64,000 bases of DNA from Adiantum capillus-veneris (lineage: Eukaryota; Streptophyta; Polypodiopsida; Polypodiales; Pteridaceae). The DNA lies in NCBI GenBank assembly GCA_014529385.2, contig CM043945.1:146423741-146487740 (forward strand), written 5' to 3'. A program made the translations under genes and the position numbers. Positions 33,305 to 44,900 of this stretch are shown piece by piece; positions within the stretch are counted from its first letter, which is position 1; the number at the start of each line of letters is the position of its first letter. Below the pieces are notes generated by a model. The model was not told the origin of the DNA. It was given only the letters and a program-made list of their open reading frames with translations, and made no database searches.

Positions 33305-35048
33305 ATTCTTACAATTCTTCCTACGATTACAGTACAGTTAGAAGAGAGCAAGTCGCTTCAATCAAGCAACGATACAGGAGCTTCAAAGACCATTACATTG
33401 CTTAGAATAGGAAGCCTCGCCAACAAATGCCAATAAGAAAATTTCTTATACCCACATCTTGCACAACATAAATCTTTTCCATGCATCGACTGTGTATGCA
33501 TAATAGGGCTACATTACAAAGCCTGCATAGGCACAACTTTTAATTGCCCAAGCACAACACATACCCTTTGCGATACCCTGTCGTAAAGGATGACTCCAAA
33601 TAGGAAGGGGGAAGGCATTTTAAATGCGGACCTAACATTTTGACTATTAGAGGGCAATGTTTTGTGAGATGCATTGAATTTTTTCATTTTATTGTGATAA
33701 TTTTTTGACGAAATTTAGAGTATATTCCCTCATAGTAGTGTTACAGGGGAGTATGGGGAGAAAATCCATATATGAGCCCCTACGGACATGTGTATAGTGT
33801 ACATAGCATTTAGATTTCTATTTGAATGATTTTTCTTTTGTTGAGTTGTTTTAAGATTTTCTTTGTTTATTATTAAGAAAAAATAAAAAAATCCATAATC
33901 CACATGAAGAAAAGACTGACGAGAGGCCTGAGCACTACAAAGAGAAGAAGGTACAGGAAAACGATGAAACTTCACGAAGTATGTCTCAGCAGCCACTACA
34001 ACAGCCGAAGAACTTGTCACAAGGCAGTGTCAACATGCAACCGACAAGTCATACAAGTCAGAGTCGAGTAGCTAAGCCACAAAATGAGTAAGGTGTTAGT
34101 CCCAAAGCTTCAAGTAATATTCTCTGTGGTCTAAGCGTCTTATCTATTCTAGGTACTGCTCAAGCTGGAAGAGTTGAGCATATTTACGTTGTGTCGCTCA
34201 TGCTGGTATAGGTGAGCAAAAGAGTCAAAGTCTAAGTACTTAAGTTTGGTGAAGTGAAGGAGAAGGTCCAAAAGACACTCACGTACTGAGCACAGTGAGA
34301 TACGAGTGGAGAAACTTCTACATCGATAACCCTTCTTGGAAAGGTGGAAGCTATTGAGACATCTTTTGATGTCACATGTGCTACATTTATTCCTCGAAAC
34401 ACCCATCATCTCCTTCTTTCACATTGCATGCTTTTGGTGACAAATTTCTCATATGCATATAGAGTGTCCCATAATTGGCACTTGCATCAGGCACTCTTTC
34501 CGTGTTTCACCCAAGCACTCACCTTTCATGAACATGTACTTCACATTCAACTGCTCAACTCCAATAAGAGCATATACCAAAGGCATTTTTTTTCCCCACC
34601 GGGTTTTTTCCCTTTGGTCATCCAGTTTTTAGACCCTAATCTAAAGACACCTATCACCATCCTCTTGTACATATTCCTTCTACATCAACAATAAGGAAAT
34701 GCTACTCAAATCAATTGACAAATGAATTGGAGCACCAATTTCAGATCATAACATACTTCTCCTCAATGGGAGAGTCGAAGAATGGCCTACAACGACAAAG
34801 CTGCAGACAACACTAACAACATGATTGCACAGGAACAAAGAAGTCCCCAATGAAGAAGAGCAGACATAAAAGTAATCAGAGGATCTCAAAAGATGAATGG
34901 TTATGATGATAGATGTCCGCTCTTATGGATCATAGTTCTTGTGGTGGTTCGACAAAGTTACAAGCAGTGCAACAGATGAAGCAAAAACGACAGAAAAGAC
35001 CACATCGCCATCGATAATCAGGTCATGTTGGGGACGACATGAACGCGG
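33305..35048 (+). other. 3' non-coding part of the gypsy-type element
   Basis: About 1.7 kb between the last ORF and the 3' LTR. No RT, RNase H or integrase motif was found in any frame. A/T-rich text near 33650-33890 contains poly-A/T runs. This is where pol would be expected. Confidence 0.65.
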
Positions 35049-35058
35049 AAGGGGGGAG
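35049..35058 (+). other. Polypurine tract
   Basis: AAGGGGGGAG immediately precedes the 3' LTR (TGTTGACC) and would prime plus-strand cDNA. Confidence 0.75.
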
Positions 35059-36015
35059 TGTTGACCGCTGGGTCAACAACACAACATAACTCAAGATTCG
35101 TACCAAAGTCTTATCTTTTGCGAGTTATGAAATGCTGCAGATTATGGCTATAAACGTCATTTGTAATCAGTAGTTATTCTAGTTTCAGAATCCGGGGTGC
35201 AATGGCACTTCCAGATTGTAAATACAAAGCCATTTGACCCTTTCAACCCCATTTTTGGTTAAACCTAAGGTAGCCTTAGTATATAAGGTACCTAGGTCAT
35301 TTTGTAAGGAGAGACTTTTATCATAATCAAAACTTGAACGCTGCCGTCTACTGTGTGTGAGAGAGAAAGAGAGTGAGCGTGAGCTTTATCCTCTTGCTAC
35401 GCCCGGCTCGCTCAACACATTGGAGATCCGACTACACCATTGTTGTAGGCTCGAGGAGAGCTACGCGACAACGCCAAGCATTCCACGCAAGACGAATCAC
35501 ACACGCTGACGTATCTACGAGCTATTTGTGGCCGTAAGTGTATCAAATGATGTCTGTTTTCTGCGTGCTAGTAGTCTATAGAATCGTGGAGACATAATCT
35601 ACGCATAGGTACTCATAAATTTCAGTTCCGGACACTTTTAAAATTCTGCTCTGTCATCCTACGCATTTTCCGCAGACGGGTTTAGAGTGAGGGTTTTGAG
35701 TGTAGAAGCGTAGGGATAGGTGTATCCTAGTGAGGGGATGGTGTTCCTTAAGTTTCGTATGAATCTGGCATGATTAGGTGAGTTACCTTTCGTATGTGTG
35801 TATGTGGCTAGGTGGTGTAGTTGAGAGCAGTGAGATTCTTGATTGTGGTTTAGTTGGCCTTCCAAAGTGTTGCATGTGTAGGATGGTCTCAGCCTGACAA
35901 GCGAAAGAGATTTCCTCCGTGTGCCTATCATGTCATCTGTGTCCTTGATTGACATTATGTTGATCTAGGTAGTGTTTGCATGCACTTCATGGGTGTGTGA
36001 GTCGCTCCCGCAACA
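35059..36015 (+). repeat. 3' LTR of the gypsy-type element
   Basis: 957 bp, TGTTGACCGC...CCGCAACA, TATA-like TATATAAG at 35280-35287. It retains short segments missing from the 5' LTR (ACTCAAGATT near 35090, AACCTAAGGTAG near 35263). Confidence 0.9.
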
Positions 36016-36687
36016 CACCATCATCATCAATTCTCATTGATGCATTGTTATCTTCACCACCTCCTCCTCTTTCACCATCAGCCACACCCTCGGCTCATCT
36101 TATTATCTTGCCCCTAGCATGATAATGTGGACTAGGGTCGTGTTCTCTCAGACTCTCATGAACTCACCATGCAGCTCCAAAATCAGGCAAGAACACTCAT
36201 GTCCCTACACTCCCAGCTCCAATAGATATACCATTGTCATATTTTATAAAGTGACTTGGGACATAGCATCATGCCCTCCATCATGTCATGGATGTCAAAC
36301 TGCTACCATTTTTGCACAAGATGCTCGCATTACATCACTATAGGAGGACCTTCATTGACTAATGGAGTGATATGACACCATGTTTTGTAGAGCTACTACC
36401 ATGGACCGCATCTTGGCTACCTTCATGGAGCTAGCTTCGACGACCATGTTTGAGCCAGTGAGTTTTCCACCTGCCCACCCTCGACTACAGCATTGTCCCC
36501 ACTGTAGGTATGTCACCTTTCAAACATCCCCCATCACCCTCCTGCTCCCCACCATCATCTCCGCCTTTAGCTTAGAACTACACTTTGACCACTTTGAGCA
36601 CCACATTTTCCCTCATAGCTATACACCCACTTCTCTCACCATTTCTCTCCCTATCACTTGCACACCACCCATTATTGCATCACTACC
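36016..36687. other. Sequence between gypsy and copia elements
   Basis: Pyrimidine- and CACC-rich text that continues, after removal of the copia element, at 41967. A coding-like piece (SHELTMQLQNQARTLMSLHSQLQ, about 36153-36222, plus strand) is interrupted by stops and matches nothing I recognise. Confidence 0.5.
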
Positions 36688-37686
36688 TGTTAGAAAATAT
36701 GACGTAGCTAAGTAGATAATTGAGTATATTACTTAATGGAGAGAGATAATTTTCACACACAAGAGATTATAGAGTATAGAGAGAGAGAGAGAGAGAGAGT
36801 ACACACAATATACGTGGTTCACCCAATGTGGGCTACATCCATGAGAAAGGAGCCACTCAATGGCTTTAGTACTTCAAAACAAGAAGTAGATTACAAAGGG
36901 ATTGTACCCTTTTGGAGCTCCCGCCTTGCTTCACTCTCACCACCTCACATCAACTTCACAATGCACCATAACGCTTCACAATCCGTTTTTGTGTGTAGAA
37001 GAGGCCTCCTTTCATAGTCCAAAAGGGTTGCCCTCTATTATGAGAGGCAGCTATGTGTATCCGGCCTTGTATAGACAAGTCCAAATTGGACCCTCCAATC
37101 TGCCCGTGTGGCCACCCTTGAGAATGTTAAGTATGGAGCTTGATTTACCCTTGTAATTTTTTTGTGGTAAAAGCGCACATTTGTAAGGCGCCCATTATAA
37201 GGAGAAGCCATCGTGCGTGAAGGAAAATCACTCGCCGTAATATTCCTTTTCATCGGAATATTATGGTCGGACGACGGCCGAAAAGTGGTCAGAAAACGAC
37301 CGGTCGGTTGGCCGGTGGTCGGAAGTCAATGGCCGGTGGCCGGTGGCCGAATTCAAAACCGGATTTGTCTACACAAAGGCGGTCACACATGGGCGGATTG
37401 GAGGGTCCAATTTGGACTTATTCACACAAGGGCGGCTACACATGGCTGCCTCTCATAAGAGAGGGCAGCCCTTTTGGCCTATAAAAGGAGGCCATTTCTA
37501 CACACATTTCATAGTGTGAAGTTGATGCAACAAGGTGAGTGTGAGGTGGTGAGAGTGAAGCAAGGCGGGAGCTCCATTAAGGGTATAATCCCTTTATAAA
37601 CTACTTCTTGTTTTGAAGTACTAAAGCCATTGAGTGGCTGCTTTCCCGTGGACGTAGCCCACATTGGGTGAACCACGTATATCGTG

Positions 37687-37757
<71 letters not shown>

Positions 37758-38173
37758 CTATAATCTCTTGTGTGGGAAATCTATCTTTCTCCATTAAGTA
37801 ATCTACTCAAATATCTATTTATCTACGTCATATTTCCTAACAGAGAAGACAAATCCTCCTTTGAAATCGGTTAACGGCTGTTGAATTTGGCCACCGGCCA
37901 TTGACTTTCGACCACCGACCACCACTGGCCATTGGCTACCAACCACCAACCAATCGACAGGTCGTTTTTCGACCACTTACTGCCGTTCGGCCATAATATT
38001 ACAACAAAAAGGAATATTCAGGTGAAGCCAGTCTCGAGCAAAGGTGAAAATGTTGGTTTTAGGTGAGTGATTTTTCTTCAAGCACAATGGCTTCTCCTCA
38101 TAACGGGGGCCTTACAAGTGTGCGATTCTAATACAAAAATTTACAAGAGGTAAATCTGGCTCCATACTTAACA
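36688..38173 (-). repeat. 3' LTR of copia C, split by a solo LTR
   Basis: Plus-strand ends TGTTAGAAAATATG (36688) and ATACTTAACA (38173). The purine tract AAGTGGGAGAT lies just inside it on the minus strand (about 38174-38184), as expected for the 3' LTR. The insertion at 37125-37842 divides it into 437 and about 326 bp. Confidence 0.88.
37125..37842 (+). mobile_element. Second reverse-oriented solo LTR nested in an LTR of its own family
   Basis: Complete plus-strand LTR, TGTTAAGTATGG to TTTCCTAACA, 718 bp. It is flanked by a perfect 5-bp duplication GAGAA (37120-37124 and 37843-37847). The interrupted text (CACCCTT-GAGAA-GACAA) is intact in the unsplit LTR at 41246-41966, confirming the insertion point. 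It contains TATAAAAG at 37480-37487 and a (CT)n tract of about 68 bp (37687-37754). Confidence 0.92.
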
Positions 38174-38439
38174 ATCTCCCACTTGGAGAATGATCTCCAC
38201 ATCAAACATGTGACTGATTTCCATCCTGCCTTCTTATTCTTGAATGCCGATTGAAGATGAACAAAAGCTCAACTTCTCCTTGTCCATCACCTTTGTAAAC
38301 ATGTCTGCAGGATTTTCACTTGTATGCACCTTTCCTAGCTTTAGCTATCCTTCTTTCAAAAGAGTGGGTATGAAGTGATATCTCACCTCAATGTGCTTTG
38401 TCCTTGAATGAAAGGTTTATTTCTTCGCAAGGTGGATAG

Positions 38440-39993
38440 CGCTTTGTCTATCACTGTACAAGACACAATTCTCTTGTTTGAATCCAAGTTCTTCTAAGAA
38501 TCTGTGAAGCCACAGAATTTCTTTGCTTGCCTCCGTCATTGCTACATACTCTGCTTTCGTGGTAGAAGGTGAGACCACTTTCTGCAGTTTTGAAGCCCAG
38601 CTTACTACAGTGCCTCCAACCGTGAATACTCATAGCCAATAGTGCTCCTTCGAGTATCTTTGTCACTTGTCATATCCGCATCACCATACCCTTGAAGAAA
38701 ATCATTAGTTCCTCAAAAATATAAAGCATTTTTTGTTGTCCCTTTCAGATACCTAAGTATCCACTTCATAGCTTGCCAATGCTCTTTGCTTGGGTTGTCC
38801 ATGAACCTACTTACAACTCCCACTGCATGTGCAATGTCTAGCCTTGTCCAAACCATAGCATACATAAGAGAGCCTACTGCTGCAGCATATGGAGCTTTAG
38901 ACATATAGGCTATCTCCTCTTGTGTCTTTGGACACGTATCCTTGGTTAGTTTAAAGTGATCGACCAAAGGTGTAGAAACCATTTTTACATTTTGTATTGC
39001 AAACCTTTCTAGTAGCTTCTGGATGTAATCCTCTTGAGATAGCTTTATTGTCTTCTTCGTCCTTTTCCTTGATACCTTTATACCAAGTATCCTCTTTGCA
39101 GCACCTAAATCTTCATTGAAAAAGATTTAGACAACTCTTCTTTTAGGTTTTTTATGTCCTGCATGTTAGCACTTTCAAACTTCAAGTACCATTGTCTTAT
39201 GCTTGCTTTAAATCATACAAGCTCTTCTTTAATTTGCAAACCATTTTCTCCTTACGTTTTACTTCATACCCCTTTGGTTGAAGCATGTAAATTTCCTCCT
39301 CTAAGTCATCGTGAGGGAATGCTATATTTACATCCATTTGCTCCAGATTTAGATCATGAGCAGCCACAAGGCTTAAGACAAGCCTACTTCAGTTTATTTT
39401 TACAACAGAAGAAATATTTCATTGAAGTCGATGTCTTTCTTTTAAGAAAACCCTTTTACCACAAGCCTAGACTTGTACCTTTTCTTCCCACCTTCTTCCT
39501 TCTTCAACTTATACACCCATTTGTTTTGAAGTGTCCGCTTACCTTTAGGCAGCTCAACCAACTCCCATGTTTGGTTGCAATGTAATGAGTCCATCTCTAC
39601 TTGCATGCTCTTTATCCATTCTTCTTTGGATTTGTGTTGCATAGCTTCCTCGTATGATTTCGGCTCTCTAGAATCTGAGATCAAGAGATGGTTGAAGGAA
39701 GGAATAAAACTTTTTGGAGGTCTACTCGCTCTTGTAGATCTTCGGTAAATAGGTTGAGGTTCCTTATTTGGTTGACATTTTTGCACATTGTCACCGTTTG
39801 TACTCCTTGAGTCTTCACCGTCCTCAAGCTCCATGTACTCATCACCTGTTTCTTTTGTTTGTTTTCTTTCCAAGTAAACTTTGTACATATTTTGTTTGTT
39901 AAAAATTATATCCCTACTCCTAAAGCTTTTACCATCTTCAGGATTCCATAGGAGATACCCAAAGTCACCTCTCCATAGCCAATGAAGAAACAC
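38440..39993 (-). pseudogene. copia C reverse transcriptase and RNase H, eroded
   Basis: On the minus strand from 39993: a post-integrase linker with YRRSTRASRPPKSF (about 39700), then the RT start (EEWIKSMQVEMDSL, NQTWELVELPKGKRT, NKWVYKLKKEEGGK, SRLVVKGF, about 39640-39442). The middle of RT (39440-38990) is full of stops and its catalytic box is not readable. The end is clear again: SLMYAMVWTRLDIAHAVGVVSRFM (about 38870-38800), then RNase H pieces AEYVAMTEASKEILWL (about 38560) and KHIEVRYHF (about 38400). These enzymes would copy the RNA; here they are broken. Confidence 0.8.
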
Positions 39994-40400
39994 TTTTTGG
40001 AATTTACATCTAGCTTTGATCTTAGGCTTCTATCTATGTGCAAGAAAGACTCACACCCAAACACTTTGAGAAATGAATGATTCACCGGTTTACCTGTCCA
40101 TGCCTCCTTTAGAACTCCATTCATTCCTAACATCTTTAAGCTTCCATTCATTTCCATTAGCAGTTTTGACACAAACTTTACCTTTGCCGACAATTTCACA
40201 ATCTTCATCATCTCCCAAGTATACAAACCCAAAATTACCTTTGGTGTAATCTTGGAAATGTTTCTTGTGTGGTGTCCCATGGAATGAAGCCCCGAAATCT
40301 ACTATCTAGGAATTAGACACAATGTCTAATGAGAGAATTAGAGCATCTTGCTCTACTTTACCTGCCACATTGGCCTCCGATGTTGGCTTGTTGTCTTGAG
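39906..40400 (-). pseudogene. copia C protease fused by deletion to the integrase C-terminus
   Basis: Protease motifs (IVDFGASFHGTPHK near 40290; GNFGFVYLGDDEDCEIVGKG near 40220) run directly into LKEAWTGKPVNHSFLKVFGCESFLHID (about 40110-40030) and KKCFFIGYG, the end of a copia integrase. The GAG-pre-integrase segment present in copy B and the whole DDE core are missing, so an internal deletion of several hundred codons joins the two near 40125. The protease active site is Asp-Phe-Gly, as in copy B. A TAG replaces Trp before the site (NS*IVDFG). Confidence 0.8.
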
Positions 40401-40419
40401 AATCTGACTCCTTCTTCTT

Positions 40420-41172
40420 CTTGGACCATCAATTCTTCTTGAGGTGGCACTTCTGGGTGATGCAGTACTAACATTCAAGAACTGACTTTGTGTGTGACTT
40501 GCTCCACCTTGAATGATCACAACCCTTTTGGTTTTTGAACCTCTCCCTAAGCCTTCCTCTTGTTTCCACTCACAACGCAACACTCGATGATTCTCGTGTG
40601 CTTCTCCTTTGCATTTCCTTGCTTAGGAGAACACCCACAACATCATCAAACTTAAGAGTATTTGTACCAGAGATAGAATTACTTACAGCCATCACAAGGC
40701 TGTCCCATCTATCCGATAGAGATGATAGTATAAGGAGAGCTCGCACTTTGTCATTGGAATCGATTTTCACCCATTGAAGTTGACTTATGTTGGTGTTGAA
40801 GTCATTAAAGTGTTCTGCAACTAAACCATTCTTTGTCATCTTTAGATTGAACAAGCGCTTCATGAGAAATACCTTATTGGCTGCTGATGGTTTCTTGTAG
40901 AGGCCGTCAAGCGACTTCATCAAGTCCTTTGTGGTCTTCATCTCCGAAACATTGAAGGCCACCGTTGACGCCAAGCTTAACTGGATGGTTCCCAGTGCCT
41001 TTCGATCAAGGACAATCCATGCTTTATCTGCCATCGTTGCGGGCTTCTTTGCAAGACCACCTAGTGGCAAATAAAGGTCCTTCTGGTAGAGATAGTCTTC
41101 AATCTACATCTTCCAGTGTTGGTAGTTCTTGCCATTGAACTTCTCAATCTTGAGCTTCTCTTCCTCCACCAT
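40420..41172 (-). pseudogene. copia C gag
   Basis: Gag starts at 41172 (MVEEEKLKIEKFNGKNYQHWKM) and has one early TAG where Gln stood (near 41105). It is then open for 166 codons: LAKKPATMADKAWIVLDRKALG, EMKTTKDLMKSLDG, NDFNTNISQLQWVKID, LILSSLSDRWDSLVMAVS and FDDVVGVLLSKEMQRR. This is the best-preserved Gag of the family in the window. The knuckle region (about 40480-40440) contains a stop and has lost its Cys pattern. Confidence 0.85.
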
Positions 41173-41231
41173 TACTCCCACTCAATTCAAGGAATCCTTT
41201 CCTTGAGAAACTTTAGCTACGAGCAAACCTT

Positions 41232-41243
41232 GCTTTAATACCA
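41232..41243 (-). other. Primer-binding site of copia C
   Basis: Minus strand TGGTATTAAAGC, two changes from the initiator-Met type site of copy A. Confidence 0.7.
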
Positions 41244-41245
41244 TT

Positions 41246-41966
41246 TGTTAGGAAATATGACGTAGCTAGGTAGAAAAATGAGTAGAATACTTTATGGAGA
41301 GAGATAATTGTCACACACAGGAGATTATAGAGTAGAGAGAGAGAGAGATTACACACAATGTACGTGGTTCACCCAATGTGGGCTATGTCCACGGGAAAGC
41401 AACCACTCAATGGCTTTAGACAAGAGGTAGACTACAAAGGGATTATACCCCTTTCGAGCTCCCGCCTTGCTTCACTCTCACCACCTCATATCAACTTCAC
41501 AATGCACCACAATGCTTCACAATCCGTTTTTTTGTGTGTAGAAGAGGCCTCCTTTTATAGGCCAAAGGGTTGCCCTCTCTTATGAGAGGGAGCCATGTGT
41601 GGCCGCCCTTGTATAGACAAGTCCAAATCGGACCATCCAATCCGCATATGTGTGGCCGCCCTTGAGAAGACAAGTCCTCCTTTGAAATTGACCATTGGCC
41701 ATTGAATTTGTCCACCGGCCACCAGCCATTGACTTCCTCGACCGGCCGTTTTCCAACCACTTTCTAGCCGTCGTCCGGTCATAATATTCCAACAAAAAGG
41801 AATATTTTGGTGAAGCCAGTCTCGAGAAAATTGGTCGTAAAAATATTGGTTTTTGACGAGTGATTTTTCTTCATGCACGATGACTTGTCCTCATAACGGG
41901 GGCCTTACAAATGTGCATTTTAAATACAAACAATTACAAGGGGTAAATCAGGCTCCATACTTAACA
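41246..41966 (-). repeat. 5' LTR of copia C, uninterrupted
   Basis: 721 bp with plus-strand ends TGTTAGGAAATATG and ATACTTAACA and minus-strand TATA-like CTTTTATA at 41552-41559. It is the reference copy for recognising the two nested insertions. Confidence 0.9.
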
Positions 41967-41971
41967 CTACC

Positions 41972-44900
41972 AACCATAGAGGATACACAATCACTATCTT
42001 TGCCACTTGCATCATCCACTTGTTTGTGCACTTCACCACTTTCTCTCACTATCACTTCACCATCGGATACTCGAGTGATTCCACAAATTAGTGAGGGGTT
42101 GGGTCTTGCCTCCTCAATCTATTCAATACACCACAAGACCCTCTCCATCAAAGATAGCATTGTTTTAGTGGAGGGGACAATGGGTGACCTTACCTCACCA
42201 TTATCCGCCGTTTCTTCTCCTCCTCTCTTAGCTCCCCTACCTACTCTTCCTCTATCAGCTTCCCCTTGCACCTCTTCACTACCGCTTCTTGTTATCCCAC
42301 CACTACCTGCAGGTCCTGGTGCCTTGTCTACCTCACTACCACCTAGCCATAGTGTGGCCTCTGCAACTCTCCCTTTCATGCAGTTTCACCCACTCTCTGT
42401 CCACTATATACCTTATTCATTCCCCTACATGAGCCTAGCCACTCATCCGGTTTACCCTCTACACAACTCACCCACGCCAGCCTCGACACCCTCCTATCAC
42501 CCACCCTCACACTTGGTTACCTATAAAGTTCCATCATGCCCTCTCCAATTATTACCACCATATCCTTTTCCACCAAACTCCATGCACCCGACGCCAGTCC
42601 CACCTCCAGGTACCTTGTCCTCAGATTCCTTCAATCACCCACATTAGCCCCCTTAGTGCCTCACCACCCTTCTCAGGTTCAGCTTTGGTATGGTTTTCAG
42701 TAGTTTATAGCTCGCCCAATCATCTTTGTAGTGGTTTACTTTTCTAGCGGTGCAGTTCTACTTTGCTTTAACTCTTTCTAGATGTTCTTGGTGTATCACC
42801 CCACTCATCAGACCATTATTCCACTCATCAGAATGATGAGCGGAATAATGGAGGTGGGCATCTGTAGTAGCAGGGCTACACAGAGATCAGCTTGCATGTA
42901 CACCTTGGTGGACATGCTCTAGAGGACATTCTCTTCTAGCTAGACCACACTTGGTCCGAGTGCCTAGTGTGGACACATCGGCGTCCAGGATGGGGCTCCA
43001 AAAACCATGGCCAGAGAATTAGCATTCATCATACAGATCATAGCCACCCTTTTTAGAGAATTCAAGAGCTACCAAACAGTAGTTCTTGGGTTGGCCTAAT
43101 CTAGTGGCCGTCTAGTGGTGGTCAACCAAGCGAATAGTGGCCGCATTCCTAGGCCACTAGCATCAGATATTTCTAATTTCCATGAGCTTCCTTGGCTAGA
43201 TATTTCCAATAGCAATAGATAAGTTGTGTCCATGCAATGGCCTTGGCTTCTGGATATACATCATGATGTGGATAGTAGCTTGATAGTCATGCCATACGCT
43301 TGCCTTCTGTGAGAGTTAGAAGAGTTGCAATAGCCTTTGGGGCGCTTCACCTTGGTTTTTTTGCAGTTGGGCATGTGAGCCTTGTAGTCTTGTTATGTAG
43401 TTACATTCTGATTTCGAATGTTTAGTGTGCCTTTGCACCCATTGCACCTCAGCCTCTACATCCCCATTGTACCTTGTTGTGGTAGTCATGGACTAGGCAA
43501 AGTTGGTTGCAGCCAAAATATACTTTGTATCATCATTTGGTTATGTGCAGGGTGCTGCCTTGGAGGGACTATTGTCATTTGGGCTAATATTTCAGTCTTT
43601 TTTCCAATCTGTTTTCATGTTTCACATTGTCTATTGGTTGATCTAGCTTGTGAGTCCGCATGCATACTGCATCTAGAGCATCCCACCAATAGAGAGCACA
43701 ATGCACCATTTCCATCTCATTGACTTGTCAGTCATAGATTTATGAGTCTTAATATCTCTAACAAATACAAAAATCTAAAAGATGATGAGAGTTGGAAAAC
43801 TATCCAAATCTTAAGCCCACATCAAATTTGGACGCTCATTCAAACATCAAGCCCAAGCTTCAAAGAACACCTTTTCCATAGGGCCCTTCTCCAAGTGGAT
43901 ACCAACTTCTACTTTTCTTACTTTTATGTATAGATCTTACACCAATTATGATTGATTGTCATGTTTGTAAGGCTTATCTCTAATTGAAGACCATTGATAA
44001 TTGTTATTGACATCTTAACATCCATAACACATATACTATAGTAGGAAGTGAGATTTGGACAAGCTTCCAAATCTGAAATCCAAAATTTAACATGAGATTC
44101 GGACAGTTGTCAAAATTTGATAGACTTATCGCTCACAGATTTAGGATTCTTAATGTCTCTAAAAGATTAAAAAATCTAAAGGATGTCAAGATTTGGACAA
44201 CCTTCCAAATCTTGATCCAAATGAGATTTGAAAAACCATCCAAATCTCAAACCTAAACTTCAAAGACCACCTTTCTTGTGGGTTTGCTACAACTAGATAT
44301 TAAATTCTATTTATTAAATTTTATGTGTTGGTCTTGCACTTGTTACGGTCGTTTATCCAACTCTCAAGCTTATTTCCTTAACATATCTAGAGGATGATGA
44401 GATTTTAACAACCATGCAAATCTCAATCTTAGACCAGATTTTCCAAATTGCAAACACAGCTATGTCATCTCCAAAGTTGTGTATGCATCTTGAGTCGACA
44501 TGGTCTCTTGAGAGATCAATTTTCTTCTATCCTTAGCTCTTCCTTTGTCTTTATGAGATTTGGACGGTCATTCAAAACTCAAAAATATTAAATAGGGAAT
44601 GAAAATTACTCACCTTAATGTTTTATCTATATTTCATATATTTGATTATTTGTCACTCTAAATCAACATTCATGATGTAGAAGTCCATAAAATGCTCTTT
44701 ATTGATTTTTGTGGGTGTTAGTGATTGATTGGGTTCTTGTCTATGGTTTTGCAAACATTTGTGAAAATTGGTGTCGTTACAATTAGAAAGGAGTTTGAAA
44801 ATTGTGACACCCACATTGTGTGTTCACCAAAGAAATTTTTTGATACGTGGGTGAAGAGCATATTGGGGCATGTAAAGATGGTTTTGGGTGTCCACCAACA

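Larger units (their letters stand above)
15813..36015 (+). mobile_element. Large Ty3/gypsy-type element with gag-protease only, split by a nested Tat element
   Basis: A plus-strand LTR retrotransposon with LTRs at 15813-16754 and 35059-36015. It has a tRNA-Asp-like primer site (16755-16774), a long leader with repeated palindromes, gag and protease (28412-32839) and a purine tract before the 3' LTR. The flanks read GACCA and CACCA, a 4-of-5 match for a target duplication. Without the nested 18061-27385 element it is about 10.9 kb. No reverse transcriptase, RNase H or integrase was seen in 32840-35058, so it looks non-autonomous. The 5' LTR has lost about a dozen bases present in the 3' LTR (near 16010 versus 35265), so the element is not young. 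Confidence 0.85.
36688..41966 (-). mobile_element. Ty1/copia element C, both LTRs and perfect target duplication
   Basis: Minus-strand copia element of the same family as A and B. The 5' LTR is 41966-41246 and the 3' LTR is 38173-36688, the latter split by a solo LTR. The flanks carry a perfect 5-bp duplication CTACC (36683-36687 and 41967-41971). The internal region is only about 3.1 kb because protease is fused directly to the end of integrase and RT is eroded. All coding parts carry stops or frame changes. Confidence 0.92.

Noticed and set aside
32840..35058. Hidden RT or integrase in the gypsy-type element
   Set aside because: Looked for xDD boxes, LPQG/PFGL-like and DDE/HHCC motifs on both strands and found none.
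41853..42647. 264-codon plus-strand Pro/Ser/Leu-rich frame
   Set aside because: It starts inside the copia C LTR and reads a CCAC/CTCC-rich stretch; composition bias explains the openness and no domain is visible.
42813..42851. Hairpin as a transcription terminator
   Set aside because: Not followed by a T run, and intrinsic terminators are not expected in plant nuclear DNA.
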